A DNA stretch of 64,000 nucleotides, from the NCBI RefSeq assembly GCF_050176255.1, contig NZ_JBFXIE010000012.1. One strand, 5' to 3'. The DNA is from JBFXIE01 sp050176255. Lineage in GTDB: Bacteria > Pseudomonadota > Gammaproteobacteria > Burkholderiales > Burkholderiaceae_C. This document shows, in pieces, positions 1 through 7,551 of the stretch. How positions within the stretch are numbered: position 1 is the stretch's first letter; the number at the start of each line of letters is the position of its first letter. The notes beneath the pieces are model-generated. The model was given only the letters and a program-made list of their open reading frames with translations. It made no database searches and was not told the origin of the DNA. The position numbers were made by a program, and so were the translations under genes.

Positions 1-9
1 CTTACCGTT

Positions 10-86
10 TGGTGCGGCTGGCAGGAATCGAACCCACGACCCCTTGGTTCGTAGCCAAGTACTCTATCCAGCTGAGCTACAGCCGC
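10..86 (-). tRNA. tRNA-Arg (anticodon ACG)
   Basis: The reverse strand folds as a full cloverleaf. The acceptor stem GCGGCTG pairs with CAGCCGC, followed by discriminator A and an encoded CCA. The anticodon loop CTACGAA sits between CTTGG and CCAAG, which gives anticodon ACG (read as ICG after deamination). The T arm has the usual GGTTCGATTCC. A near-consensus sigma-70 promoter lies directly upstream. Confidence 0.97.
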
Positions 87-96
87 TAAGCTTTGA

Positions 97-126
97 ATTA
101 TAGCACGATAAACGCGAATTTTTCAA
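97..126 (-). promoter_or_regulatory. sigma-70 promoter of tRNA-Arg
   Basis: On the minus strand there is TTGAAA (121-126, 5 of 6 matches to the -35 consensus), an 18-bp spacer and a perfect TATAAT (97-102). The predicted start lies a few bases upstream of the mature tRNA 5' end at 86. Strong, tightly placed promoters are usual for tRNA genes. Confidence 0.75.
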
Positions 127-238
127 AAAATTGTGCGCCTTACTTTTCTCTTTTCGATCAGCTCGGCAACAACTCGAGCGCAATTATATGCTGAGTTTTG
201 CTCCTCAAAAAAACTTCGCCCCAGTTGGGTGCCCGAGT

Positions 239-523
239 TCAGCGACGCGTGTACCCCAGGCACGCGCCTGCATTTGGCATGCCCCGGCATTCCCGATACA
301 GGCGCCGGTCGCGCTCTGAGGTGCTTTCGGCAGAGTTGTTCTGTTGCGGTTTGACTTTGGCCGACTTGGACTTCTTGCCTGTGTTGACAGTCGGGCCACC
401 CGCGTTCTGGGCCTGTCGGGCGGAGGCTGCGTGACTGATGCCCGCAATGAGAAGTTGAAAAGTGAATGCACTCAGGACAACGGTGCTGGCTGCTACGAGC
501 CCGCGGACTCTCGACATCTGCAC
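239..523 (-). CDS. small secreted protein of unknown function (94 aa)
   Basis: I do not recognise a named family. Residues 1-33 form a Sec signal peptide with a long hydrophobic stretch ending in an Ala-x-Ala-like site (SHAASA). The mature part has a Lys/Ser/Gln-rich, probably disordered segment. It ends in a compact charged tail containing two cysteines (RECRGMPNAGACLGYTRR), which could form a disulfide in the periplasm. The GTG start at 523 is chosen because AGGGAGG lies 6 nt upstream; the in-frame ATG at 517 would be 12 nt from it. It is encoded opposite to rpsO, with about 250 bp between the two starts. Confidence 0.65.
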   Translation of the reverse strand: MQMSRVRGLVAASTVVLSAFTFQLLIAGISHAASARQAQNAGGPTVNTGKKSKSAKVKPQQNNSAESTSERDRRLYRECRGMPNAGACLGYTRR

Positions 524-642
524 GACAAACCTCCCTCTGTGCTGGCGTGTGGCAACAATTGTGATGCGCTCCTTGTTCGCCGACTATGCTAGCCGCATCG
601 CATCTTGTGACCCTTTGCCTGGTTCAAAAAAACGGCGGGCGA

Positions 643-648
643 TATAAT
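643..648 (+). promoter_or_regulatory. -10 element, probable rpsO promoter
   Basis: A perfect TATAAT lies 128 bp before the rpsO start in an otherwise GC-rich stretch. No good -35 hexamer sits 16-18 bp upstream (TGGTTC at 17 bp is the best), so only the -10 is supported by sequence. Confidence 0.45.
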
Positions 649-776
649 CGTTGGGTTTTGCATGGTGCAAGACGCACGCCAGCGGCCGTTCCAGCCTCCG
701 GCGCAAGTAAAACCAGGATCTGAGGCCATCTGCAGCGATGCGGAGGTTCTTGCAGGTTCTTCAATCAAGGAAAAAC

Positions 777-1043
777 ATGATCGCATCCACCATCAAAGCC
801 GAAGTCGTCAAGGCCAACGCACGTTCCGCCAACGACACTGGCAGCCCGGAAGTTCAAGTGGCTCTTCTGACAGCCCGCATCAATGAACTGACGCCTCATT
901 TCAAGCAACATGCGAAAGACCACCACGGTCGCCGCGGCCTGCTGCGCATGGTGAGCCGCCGCCGCAAGCTGCTGGACTACCTGAAAGCCAAAGACGCAGA
1001 TCGCTACACCGCGTTGATCGCCAAGCTGGGCCTGCGCAAGTAA
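777..1043 (+). CDS. rpsO: 30S ribosomal protein S15
   Basis: This is the small-subunit protein that binds 16S rRNA helices 20-22 and nucleates the platform. The 88-aa product has the family length and its conserved blocks: NDTGSPEVQVALLTARI near residues 20-36, and HHGRRGLLRMVSRRRKLLDYL around residues 50-70. The ATG at 777 is preceded by CAAGG; an in-frame extension from 738 adds residues absent from the family. It is followed by a strong intrinsic terminator and then pnp, the arrangement found in many proteobacteria. Confidence 0.98.
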   Translation: MIASTIKAEVVKANARSANDTGSPEVQVALLTARINELTPHFKQHAKDHHGRRGLLRMVSRRRKLLDYLKAKDADRYTALIAKLGLRK

Positions 1044-1060
1044 GCCGAGCGCATGCACGC

Positions 1061-1096
1061 AACGCCTGAGTTAGTACGCTAGCTCAGGCGTTTTTT
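1061..1096 (+). terminator. intrinsic terminator after rpsO
   Basis: Arms AACGCCTGAG (1061-1070) and CTCAGGCGTT (1083-1092) pair perfectly around a 12-nt loop and run into six T (1091-1096). It lies 17 bp after the rpsO stop, so pnp either has its own promoter or depends on readthrough. Confidence 0.9.
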
Positions 1097-1228
1097 ACTT
1101 TCACGGAGCACTACCCGGGCAGAGCGAAGCTGTGTCATTCCATGCGAGCGTCAGTAATTGCTGTAGAGACTGTCGCTAACTAGCGTTCGTTTGGAATGGC
1201 ATCGCGATCTGTTTGGACTCCAAACCCC

Positions 1229-1258
1229 TGCTGCTAGAGCGCTAGCAGCTCATTTTTT
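1229..1258 (+). promoter_or_regulatory. terminator-like hairpin in the pnp leader
   Basis: GCTGCTAG (1230-1237) and CTAGCAGC (1242-1249) form an 8-bp perfect stem with an AGCG loop. TCA and then TTTTTT (1253-1258) follow, and the pnp Shine-Dalgarno AGGAG begins right at the end of the T run. It could be an attenuator, an RNase III/PNPase autoregulation site as known for E. coli pnp, or a shortened member of the dispersed palindromic repeat found elsewhere in the window. Confidence 0.6.
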
Positions 1259-1271
1259 AGGAGCAAACTCT

Positions 1272-3452
1272 ATGACGATGTTCAATAAAGTCACCAAAAC
1301 CTTCCAGTGGGGCCAGCACCAGGTCACCATGGAAACCGGCGAAATCGCCCGCCAAGCCAGCGGCGCGGTCTTGGTCAACATTGACGACACCGTGGTGCTC
1401 GCCACCGTGGTGGCGTCCAAGTCGGCAAAGCCTGGCCAGGACTTCTTTCCGCTGACGGTGGATTACATCGAGAAGACCTACGCCGCAGGCAAGATTCCCG
1501 GTAGCTTTTTCAAGCGTGAAGCCAAGCCCAGCGAACTGGAGACGCTGACCAGCCGCCTGATCGACCGCCCGATCCGCCCGCTGTTTCCTGAGGGCTTTTA
1601 CAACGAGGTGCATGTGGTCATCCACACCATCTCGTTGAACCCAGAGGTGGATGCCGACATTGCCGCCATGATCGCCACCAGCGCTGCGCTGTCGGTGTCG
1701 GGCATTCCGTTCAATGGTCCTATTGGCGCTGCGCGCGTGGGTTACATCAACGGCGAATATGTGCTGAACCCCGGCCAGACGGAACGCAAGAACAGCCAGA
1801 TGGATCTGGTTGTCGCTGGCACCGAGGCGGCCGTGCTGATGGTCGAGTCCGAAGCGCTACAACTACCCGAAGAAGTGATGCTGGGCGCCGTGGTGTTCGG
1901 CCACGAGCAAGGCAAGATTGCTATCAACGCCATTCATGAGCTGGTGCGCGATGCTGGCAAGCCCGTGTGGGATTGGCATCCCGAGCCCAAGGACGAGGTA
2001 CTGATTGCCAAAGTGACAGCTCTGGCCGAAGGCTCGCTGCGCGCGGCCTACCAAAACCGTAACAAGCAGCTGCGCACGCAAGCCTGTCGCGAAGCCTACG
2101 CTGCAGTGAAGGCAGGCCTGACGGAGCAGGGCGTGGCATTCGACGCCGTCAAGGTGGACAACATGCTGTTTGACATCGAGGCTCGCATCGTGCGCGGCCA
2201 GATCCTTGCCGGCGAGCCGCGCATCGACGGTCGCGATACCCGCACCGTGCGCCCGATCGAGATCCGCAGCAGCGTGCTGCCGCGCACTCACGGATCGGCT
2301 CTGTTCACGCGTGGCGAAACCCAGGCCTTGGTGATCTCCACCCTGGGCACCGAGCGCGACGCACAGCGCATCGACGCGCTGGCGGGCGAGTTTGAAGACC
2401 GTTTCTTGTTCCACTACAACATGCCTCCCTTTGCCACTGGCGAAGTGGGTCGCATGGGTTCGACCAAGCGCCGCGAAGTGGGCCACGGCCGCCTGGCCAA
2501 GCGCGCCCTGGTGGCCTGCCTGCCGAGCAAGGAGGAGTTTCCCTACACCATCCGCGTGGTGTCCGAGATCACCGAGTCCAACGGTTCCTCGTCCATGGCC
2601 TCCGTCTGCGGCGGCTGCTTGTCGATGATGGATGCAGGCGTGCCCATGAAGGCGCACGTGGCCGGTATTGCCATGGGCCTGATCAAGGAGGACAACCGCT
2701 TCGCCGTGCTGACCGACATCCTGGGCGATGAGGATCACCTGGGCGACATGGACTTCAAGGTGGCTGGCACTACCGCCGGCATCACCGCGCTGCAGATGGA
2801 CATCAAGATCCAGGGCATTACCAAGGAAATCATGCAGGTCGCTCTGGCCCAGGCCAAAGAGGCCCGTATGCACATCCTTGGCAAGATGCAGGAAGCGATG
2901 GGCGAGGCCAAGGCCGAAATTTCGTCCTTCGCGCCCAAGCTCTATACGATGAAGATCAACCCCGAGAAGATCCGCGACGTGATCGGCAAGGGAGGCGCCA
3001 CAATCCGTGCGCTGACCGACGAGACAGGGTGCCAGATCAATATCGAGGAAGACGGCACCATCACCATTGCCGCGACCGAGTCAGCCAAGGCTGACGAAGC
3101 CAAGCGCCGCATCGAAGAAATCACCGCCGAAGTGGAAATCGGCAAGGTGTACGAAGGCCCTGTTACCAAGGTGCTCGACTTTGGCGCGCTGATCAACCTG
3201 TTGCCTGGCAAGGATGGTCTGCTGCACATCAGCCAGATCGCCCATGAGCGCGTGGAGAAGGTTGGTGACTACCTGTCCGAGGGGCAGGTAGTCAAGGTCA
3301 AGGTGCTCGAGACCGATGACAAGGGCCGCATCAAGCTGTCCATGAAGGCACTTGCCGAGCGTCCTGCGGGCTTGCTGCCCGAGCGTGAGCCGCGCGAACC
3401 CCGTGGCGAGCGCCGCGAGCGCCGCGACGGCGGTGCGCCCGAGCAGCAATAA
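1272..3452 (+). CDS. pnp: polyribonucleotide nucleotidyltransferase (PNPase)
   Basis: A trimeric 3'-to-5' phosphorolytic exoribonuclease of mRNA turnover. The 726 residues contain two RNase PH domains, then a KH domain (about 556-615, with the GKGG loop near 571) and an S1 RNA-binding domain (about 623-692). The C-terminal tail is rich in Arg and Glu, where some species dock partner proteins. The E. coli enzyme has 711 residues. The start at 1272 is set by AGGAG 8-9 nt upstream; an open extension from 1191 runs back through the leader hairpin and is not coding. PNPase usually controls its own leader, and this leader carries a suitable stem-loop. Confidence 0.98.
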   Translation: MTMFNKVTKTFQWGQHQVTMETGEIARQASGAVLVNIDDTVVLATVVASKSAKPGQDFFPLTVDYIEKTYAAGKIPGSFFKREAKPSELETLTSRLIDRPIRPLFPEGFYNEVHVVIHTISLNPEVDADIAAMIATSAALSVSGIPFNGPIGAARVGYINGEYVLNPGQTERKNSQMDLVVAGTEAAVLMVESEALQLPEEVMLGAVVFGHEQGKIAINAIHELVRDAGKPVWDWHPEPKDEVLIAKVTALAEGSLRAAYQNRNKQLRTQACREAYAAVKAGLTEQGVAFDAVKVDNMLFDIEARIVRGQILAGEPRIDGRDTRTVRPIEIRSSVLPRTHGSALFTRGETQALVISTLGTERDAQRIDALAGEFEDRFLFHYNMPPFATGEVGRMGSTKRREVGHGRLAKRALVACLPSKEEFPYTIRVVSEITESNGSSSMASVCGGCLSMMDAGVPMKAHVAGIAMGLIKEDNRFAVLTDILGDEDHLGDMDFKVAGTTAGITALQMDIKIQGITKEIMQVALAQAKEARMHILGKMQEAMGEAKAEISSFAPKLYTMKINPEKIRDVIGKGGATIRALTDETGCQINIEEDGTITIAATESAKADEAKRRIEEITAEVEIGKVYEGPVTKVLDFGALINLLPGKDGLLHISQIAHERVEKVGDYLSEGQVVKVKVLETDDKGRIKLSMKALAERPAGLLPEREPREPRGERRERRDGGAPEQQ

Positions 3453-3567
3453 CCGGTACGCCAGCACAGCGTGGCGCGTGCTGGCGAACCCAGATTGCCT
3501 TTGAAATGAAAGTCTTCAGCGCCTGATCGACGGGCGTTGAACGTCTGAAAAGCTTAAAAATTCTGCA

Positions 3568-4572
3568 ATGAACAATGTGATGCAAGCTGTGGCGATTACG
3601 GCGTTTGGCCCGCCGGAAGGGCTGCGTCTGGTTGAGCGTCCGCTGCCACAGCCTAGCGTGGGTGAACTGCTGATCCGTGTATCGGCAAGCGGCGTGAACC
3701 GCCCCGATGTGCTGCAGCGCAAGGGCAACTATGCGCCCCCCGCCGGCGTGTCCGATCTGCCCGGCCTGGAGGTGGCGGGTGTGGTGGAGGCCGGAGACAC
3801 GGCAGCCATGGAGCAGGCGGGCATCCGTGTAGGCGACCGTGTCTGTGCGCTGGTGGCTGGTGGCGGATATGCGCAGTGGTGTGTGGCGCCCGTGGCGCAG
3901 TGCCTGCCCGTGCCTGAGGGCTTGACTGACGTGGAGGCCGCCTCGCTGCCCGAGACATTCTTCACCGTCTGGAGCAATGTGTTCGACCGGGCTCACCTGC
4001 AGCCGGGCGAGGTTTTGCTGGTACAGGGCGGCAGCAGCGGGATCGGCGTTACTGCAATCCAACTGGCGCGTGCGCGCGGCGCGACGGTTGTCGTCACCGC
4101 GGGTAGCGACGAAAAATGCGCTGCTTGCCTGGCCCTGGGCGCGCACCATGCCATCAACTACAAAACGCAAGACTTTGTTGCGGAGGCGCAGCGCATCACC
4201 CAGGGGCGTGGCGTGGATGTGGTGCTCGACATGGTGGCGGGCCCCTATGTGGCGCGAGAGGTGCAATGCCTGGCTGAGGATGGTCGCATCGTCATCATTG
4301 CCGTGCAGGGCGGAGTGCAGGCCGAATTCAATGCTGCGCTGGTGCTGCGCCGGCGGCTGACCATCACCGGCTCCACGCTGCGCCCGCGCCCCGTGGCTTT
4401 CAAGGGGGCCATCGCCAGGTCGCTGCGCGAACATGTGTGGCCGCTGCTGGCGTCGGGGGCTGTCAAGCCGGTCATCCACAGTACGTTTGCCGCGGCCGAT
4501 GCGGCCAGTGCGCATGCGCTGATGGAGTCCAACCAGCATGTGGGCAAGATTGTTTTGACTTGGACAACATGA
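3568..4572 (+). CDS. NAD(P)H:quinone oxidoreductase, zinc-free MDR family (PIG3-like)
   Basis: The product is a 334-aa soluble NADPH-dependent reductase of the medium-chain dehydrogenase/reductase superfamily. The N-terminal GroES-like domain has the quinone reductase signature around GVNRPDVLQRKGNY. The Rossmann fold carries VQGGSSGIGVTAIQLA near residues 152-167. No zinc-ligand cysteine cluster of alcohol dehydrogenases is visible, which supports the quinone reductase branch. Its TGA overlaps the ATG of tpiA (ATGA), so the two are translationally coupled. The physiological substrate is unknown. A second in-frame ATG at 3580 is possible. Confidence 0.9.
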   Translation: MNNVMQAVAITAFGPPEGLRLVERPLPQPSVGELLIRVSASGVNRPDVLQRKGNYAPPAGVSDLPGLEVAGVVEAGDTAAMEQAGIRVGDRVCALVAGGGYAQWCVAPVAQCLPVPEGLTDVEAASLPETFFTVWSNVFDRAHLQPGEVLLVQGGSSGIGVTAIQLARARGATVVVTAGSDEKCAACLALGAHHAINYKTQDFVAEAQRITQGRGVDVVLDMVAGPYVAREVQCLAEDGRIVIIAVQGGVQAEFNAALVLRRRLTITGSTLRPRPVAFKGAIARSLREHVWPLLASGAVKPVIHSTFAAADAASAHALMESNQHVGKIVLTWTT

Positions 4573-5345
4573 CACAGAAAAAGAAACTCATTGTTGGCAA
4601 CTGGAAGATGAACGGCAGCCTGCAGTTCAACGCGCAGTTGCTGCAGGCGCTGTGCGATGGCATGGGCCAGCCTGACTGCGCCGTGGCGGTGGCGGTGCCT
4701 GCACCTTATCTGGCGCAGGTTCAGTCGCTTGTTGCGGGTGGCGCGATAGCGCTGGCCGCGCAGGATGTGTCCCAGCACGAGGCAGGTGCGTTCACTGGCG
4801 AAGTTTCCGCAGGCATGCTGCGCGACTTTGGCACCCGCTATGTGCTCGTCGGACATTCCGAGCGCAGGCAATACCACGGCGAAACCGATGCCGGGGTGGC
4901 GGCCAAGGCGCAACGCGCGCTGGCCGCAGGCATCACACCCATCGTGTGTGTGGGCGAGACACTGGCCGAGCGTGAAGCGGGGCAGACGCAGGCTGTGGTC
5001 AAACGCCAACTGGCTGCCGTTATTCAAGCCAACGGTCACTGCATCAGCGAGATCGTGGTTGCCTACGAACCGGTGTGGGCGATCGGCACGGGCCATACCG
5101 CGACGCCCGAGCAGGCCCAGCAGGTGCACGCCGTGCTGCGCGCCCAACTGGCAGCGGCCACCGAGCACGCGGATCGCGTTCCGCTGCTGTACGGCGGCAG
5201 CATGAACGCCGCCAATGCGGCGCAGTTGCTGGCGCAGCAGGACATCGATGGCGGCTTGGTGGGCGGCGCCTCGCTGAAGGCCGCAGATTTCAGTCAAATT
5301 ATTGCTGCAGCGTCCGCCAATCAAGCGTCGGCAGCTACGAAATAA
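4569..5345 (+). CDS. tpiA: triosephosphate isomerase
   Basis: Interconverts dihydroxyacetone phosphate and glyceraldehyde 3-phosphate in glycolysis. In the 258-aa product the catalytic residues are visible: N11 and K13 in GNWKMNG, H96 in VGHSERR, and E167 in AYEPVWAIGTG. The phosphate-binding YGGSM and GGASLKA segments are also present. The start overlaps the preceding stop by ATGA. The C-terminal tail after SQIIAAA (about residues 249-258) is rich in Ala, Ser, Asn and Gln and coincides with DNA resembling the dispersed repeat. secG follows after 12 bp. Confidence 0.98.
   Translation: MTQKKKLIVGNWKMNGSLQFNAQLLQALCDGMGQPDCAVAVAVPAPYLAQVQSLVAGGAIALAAQDVSQHEAGAFTGEVSAGMLRDFGTRYVLVGHSERRQYHGETDAGVAAKAQRALAAGITPIVCVGETLAEREAGQTQAVVKRQLAAVIQANGHCISEIVVAYEPVWAIGTGHTATPEQAQQVHAVLRAQLAAATEHADRVPLLYGGSMNAANAAQLLAQQDIDGGLVGGASLKAADFSQIIAAASANQASAATK
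5292..5343 (-). repeat. degenerate dispersed palindromic repeat at the 3' end of tpiA
   Basis: The arm CAAGCGTCGGCAGCTA matches CAAGCGCTGACAGCTA of the intergenic copies at about 30.1 and 47.9 kb in 13 of 16 positions. The left half (ATTGCTGCAGCGTCC) looks like the opposite arm. It encodes the last residues of TpiA. Similarity judged by eye; moderate. Confidence 0.45.
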
Positions 5346-5357
5346 GGAGCAATTATC

Positions 5358-5744
5358 ATGGGTACGATCGTGAATGTGATTTTGGCGGTGCAGATGCTGA
5401 CCGCGCTGGCCATGATCGGGCTGATCCTGATCCAGCACGGCAAGGGCGCCGACATGGGCGCGGCTTTTGGCAGCGGCAGCTCGGGTAGTTTGTTTGGCGC
5501 CAGTGGCAGTGCCAACTTCTTGTCGCGCACCACGGCTGTCTTGGCAACGGTGTTCTTTGTCACCACACTGGCGCTGGCTTATTTTGGCAACCAGCGCCCC
5601 GTCAGCACCGGCAGCGTGCTTGAAACCCCTGCTGCCGTGGTACCCGCCAGCGCGGCGTCCGGCGTGCCCGCTCAGGCGCCGGATTCGGCGCCTGAGCCGG
5701 CTGCATTGCCCGCTTCTGGAGCAGCCCAAATCCCCACCAAATAA
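5358..5744 (+). CDS. secG: preprotein translocase subunit SecG
   Basis: Small auxiliary subunit of the SecYEG channel in the inner membrane. The 128 residues start with a first membrane segment (about 4-24), a conserved cytoplasmic loop with LIQHGKGADMGAAFG and a Gly/Ser-rich stretch, and a second membrane segment (about 52-72). The tail is long, Ala/Pro-rich and probably disordered, which makes it longer than the roughly 110-aa E. coli protein. AAGGAG lies 9 nt before the ATG. It is the last gene of the tpiA cluster. Confidence 0.96.
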   Translation: MGTIVNVILAVQMLTALAMIGLILIQHGKGADMGAAFGSGSSGSLFGASGSANFLSRTTAVLATVFFVTTLALAYFGNQRPVSTGSVLETPAAVVPASAASGVPAQAPDSAPEPAALPASGAAQIPTK

Positions 5745-5882
5745 GCGTCGCTAGATGGGGCGGGGCGGACGCAAAAAAACGCCTCTTTGCCTGGTAACAG
5801 GGTTTTTCCCGGGTAGAATGCTGGACTGCCTGGAAAGCTAAAAACCTGTTTCAGGGCCTCATGCGATCCAGGTGCACAAGCA

Positions 5883-5967
5883 GCCGTCGTGGTGAAATTG
5901 GTAGACACGCTATCTTGAGGGGGTAGTGGCGAAAGCTGTGCGAGTTCGAGTCTCGCCGACGGCACCA
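5883..5967 (+). tRNA. tRNA-Leu (anticodon GAG)
   Basis: A class II tRNA with acceptor stem GCCGTCG/CGACGGC, discriminator A and encoded CCA. The anticodon loop TTGAGGG lies between CTATC and GGTAG, giving GAG. A variable arm (GTGGCGAAAGCTGT) and the T arm GAGTTCGAGTCTC follow. It stands alone directly in front of nuoA, 75 bp before its start. Confidence 0.97.
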
Positions 5968-5975
5968 ATCAAAAA

Positions 5976-6020
5976 ATCCGCCTCTCTGGCTTGTCATGCG
6001 AAGCCAGGTGGGCGTTTTTT
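5976..6020 (+). terminator. hairpin with T run between tRNA-Leu and nuoA
   Basis: CGCCTCTCTGGCTT and AAGCCAGGTGGGCG pair with a short internal mismatch around a GTCATGC loop and run into TTTTTT. Only 22 bp separate its end from the nuoA ATG, leaving little space for a separate nuo promoter downstream of it. Confidence 0.75.
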
Positions 6021-6042
6021 CAGCGATGAGAGCATCCGTCCG

Positions 6043-6402
6043 ATGAGCCTCGATCAATACCTCCCAGTTCTGCTGTTCATCTTGGTCGGCATCGCTGTCG
6101 GCGTCGTTCCTCTGGTTCTGGGCTATGTCCTTGGGCCCAACCGCCCTGATGCAGCGAAGAATTCCCCCTACGAGTGTGGTTTCGAGGCATTCGAAGACGC
6201 GCGCATGAAGTTTGATGTGCGTTACTACCTCGTTGCCATTCTGTTCATTTTGTTTGATCTGGAAATCGCCTTCCTGTTGCCGTGGGCGGTGTCCCTGCAT
6301 GAGGTTGGCGCTGCCGGCTTCGTGGCGGTGTTGGTTTTTCTGGCCATCCTCGTGGTTGGTTTTGCCTACGAATGGAAAAAAGGCGCGCTGAACTGGGAAT
6401 GA
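6043..6402 (+). CDS. nuoA: NADH-quinone oxidoreductase subunit A
   Basis: Membrane subunit of complex I near the quinone channel. The 119-aa product has three transmembrane helices and the conserved loop SPYECGFEAFEDARMKFDVRYYLVA of the NuoA/ND3 family, including the invariant Cys of the flexible loop. The start at 6043 gives the normal family length; the frame is open further upstream through the tRNA-Leu hairpin, which is not coding. No strong Shine-Dalgarno is visible. First gene of the 14-gene nuo operon. Confidence 0.97.
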   Translation: MSLDQYLPVLLFILVGIAVGVVPLVLGYVLGPNRPDAAKNSPYECGFEAFEDARMKFDVRYYLVAILFILFDLEIAFLLPWAVSLHEVGAAGFVAVLVFLAILVVGFAYEWKKGALNWE

Positions 6403-6426
6403 GCCACCGCACAAAGGAATGACGCG

Positions 6427-6906
6427 ATGATTGAAGGTGTGATGAAGGAAGGCTTCGTCACCACGAGCTACGACTCGGTGGTGAACTGGGCCAAGACTGG
6501 ATCCCTCTGGCCTATGACCTTTGGTTTGGCCTGTTGCGCTGTGGAGATGATGCATGCGGCGGCCGCGCGTTATGACCTGGGGCGTTTTGGTGCCGAGGTG
6601 TTTCGTGCCAGCCCGCGTCAGTCTGATCTCATGATCGTGGCGGGCACGCTTTGCAACAAGATGGCGCCCGCGCTGCGCAAGGTGTACGACCAGATGGCTG
6701 AGCCCCGCTGGGTGTTGTCCATGGGGTCTTGCGCCAACGGGGGCGGGTATTACCACTACAGCTACTCCGTTGTGCGTGGTTGCGACCGCATTGTTCCGGT
6801 CGATGTCTATGTGCCTGGCTGCCCCCCCACGGCAGAAGCGCTGATCTACGGGATCATCCAGCTGCAGCAAAAAATCCGTCGTACCAACACCATTGCGCGT
6901 GTCTGA
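6427..6906 (+). CDS. nuoB: NADH-quinone oxidoreductase subunit B
   Basis: Peripheral-arm subunit that binds cluster N2, the last iron-sulfur centre before quinone. All four ligands are present: adjacent C36 and C37 (LACCAVE), C102 (GSCANGG) and C132 (VPGCPPT). The length of 159 aa is typical for betaproteobacteria. It starts 24 bp after nuoA and is followed closely by nuoC. Confidence 0.98.
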   Translation: MIEGVMKEGFVTTSYDSVVNWAKTGSLWPMTFGLACCAVEMMHAAAARYDLGRFGAEVFRASPRQSDLMIVAGTLCNKMAPALRKVYDQMAEPRWVLSMGSCANGGGYYHYSYSVVRGCDRIVPVDVYVPGCPPTAEALIYGIIQLQQKIRRTNTIARV

Positions 6907-6916
6907 AGGGGTGAAG

Positions 6917-7525
6917 ATGACAGCTATTGCGATTCATCCTGAGGCGTTGCGAGACGCTGTGGCGGCTGCCTTGGGCAACAAAGCGCGCGAAATCACTGTG
7001 GCGCTGGGTGAGGTTACCGTGGTGGTGTCTGCGGATCAGTACCTCGAAGCCATGCGGGTTTTGCGCTCTGCGCCGAAATGCTGCTTTGAGCAGCTCATCG
7101 ATTTGTGCGGTGTGGACTATTCCGCTTATGGTTCGGCAGATTCTGAGGGGGCGCGCTATTGCGTGGTGTCCCATCTCCTTTCGGTGTCTTTGAACCAGCG
7201 CTTGCGCGTCAAAGTTTTTTGTGTGGACGATGACTTCCCGGTCGTGGCGTCGGTGTCCGAGATCTGGAATTCCGCCAACTGGTTTGAGCGCGAGGCCTTC
7301 GATCTGTTCGGTATCGTGTTTGAAGGCCACAACGACCTGCGCCGCATCCTGACCGACTACGGCTTCATTGGTCATCCTTTCCGCAAGGACTTCCCGCTGT
7401 CTGGGTACGTGGAGATGCGCTACGACGCTGATCAGCGCCGCGTGATCTACGAACCGGTGACCATCGAGCCGCGTGAAGTCACGCCGCGCATCATTCGCGA
7501 AGACAAGTACGGAGGCCTGCACTGA
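6917..7525 (+). CDS. nuoC: NADH-quinone oxidoreductase subunit C (30 kDa)
   Basis: Peripheral-arm structural subunit that packs against NuoD. The 202 residues carry the family signature [35 protein letters not shown]. This is a separate NuoC rather than the NuoCD fusion of enterobacteria. The ATG at 6917 is preceded by GAAGGGGTGAAG and begins 10 bp after the nuoB stop. An upstream start at 6893 would overlap nuoB and is less likely. Confidence 0.97.
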   Translation: [202 protein letters not shown]

Positions 7526-7551
7526 GGCGGCTTGCCGCTTGGTGACCTACC

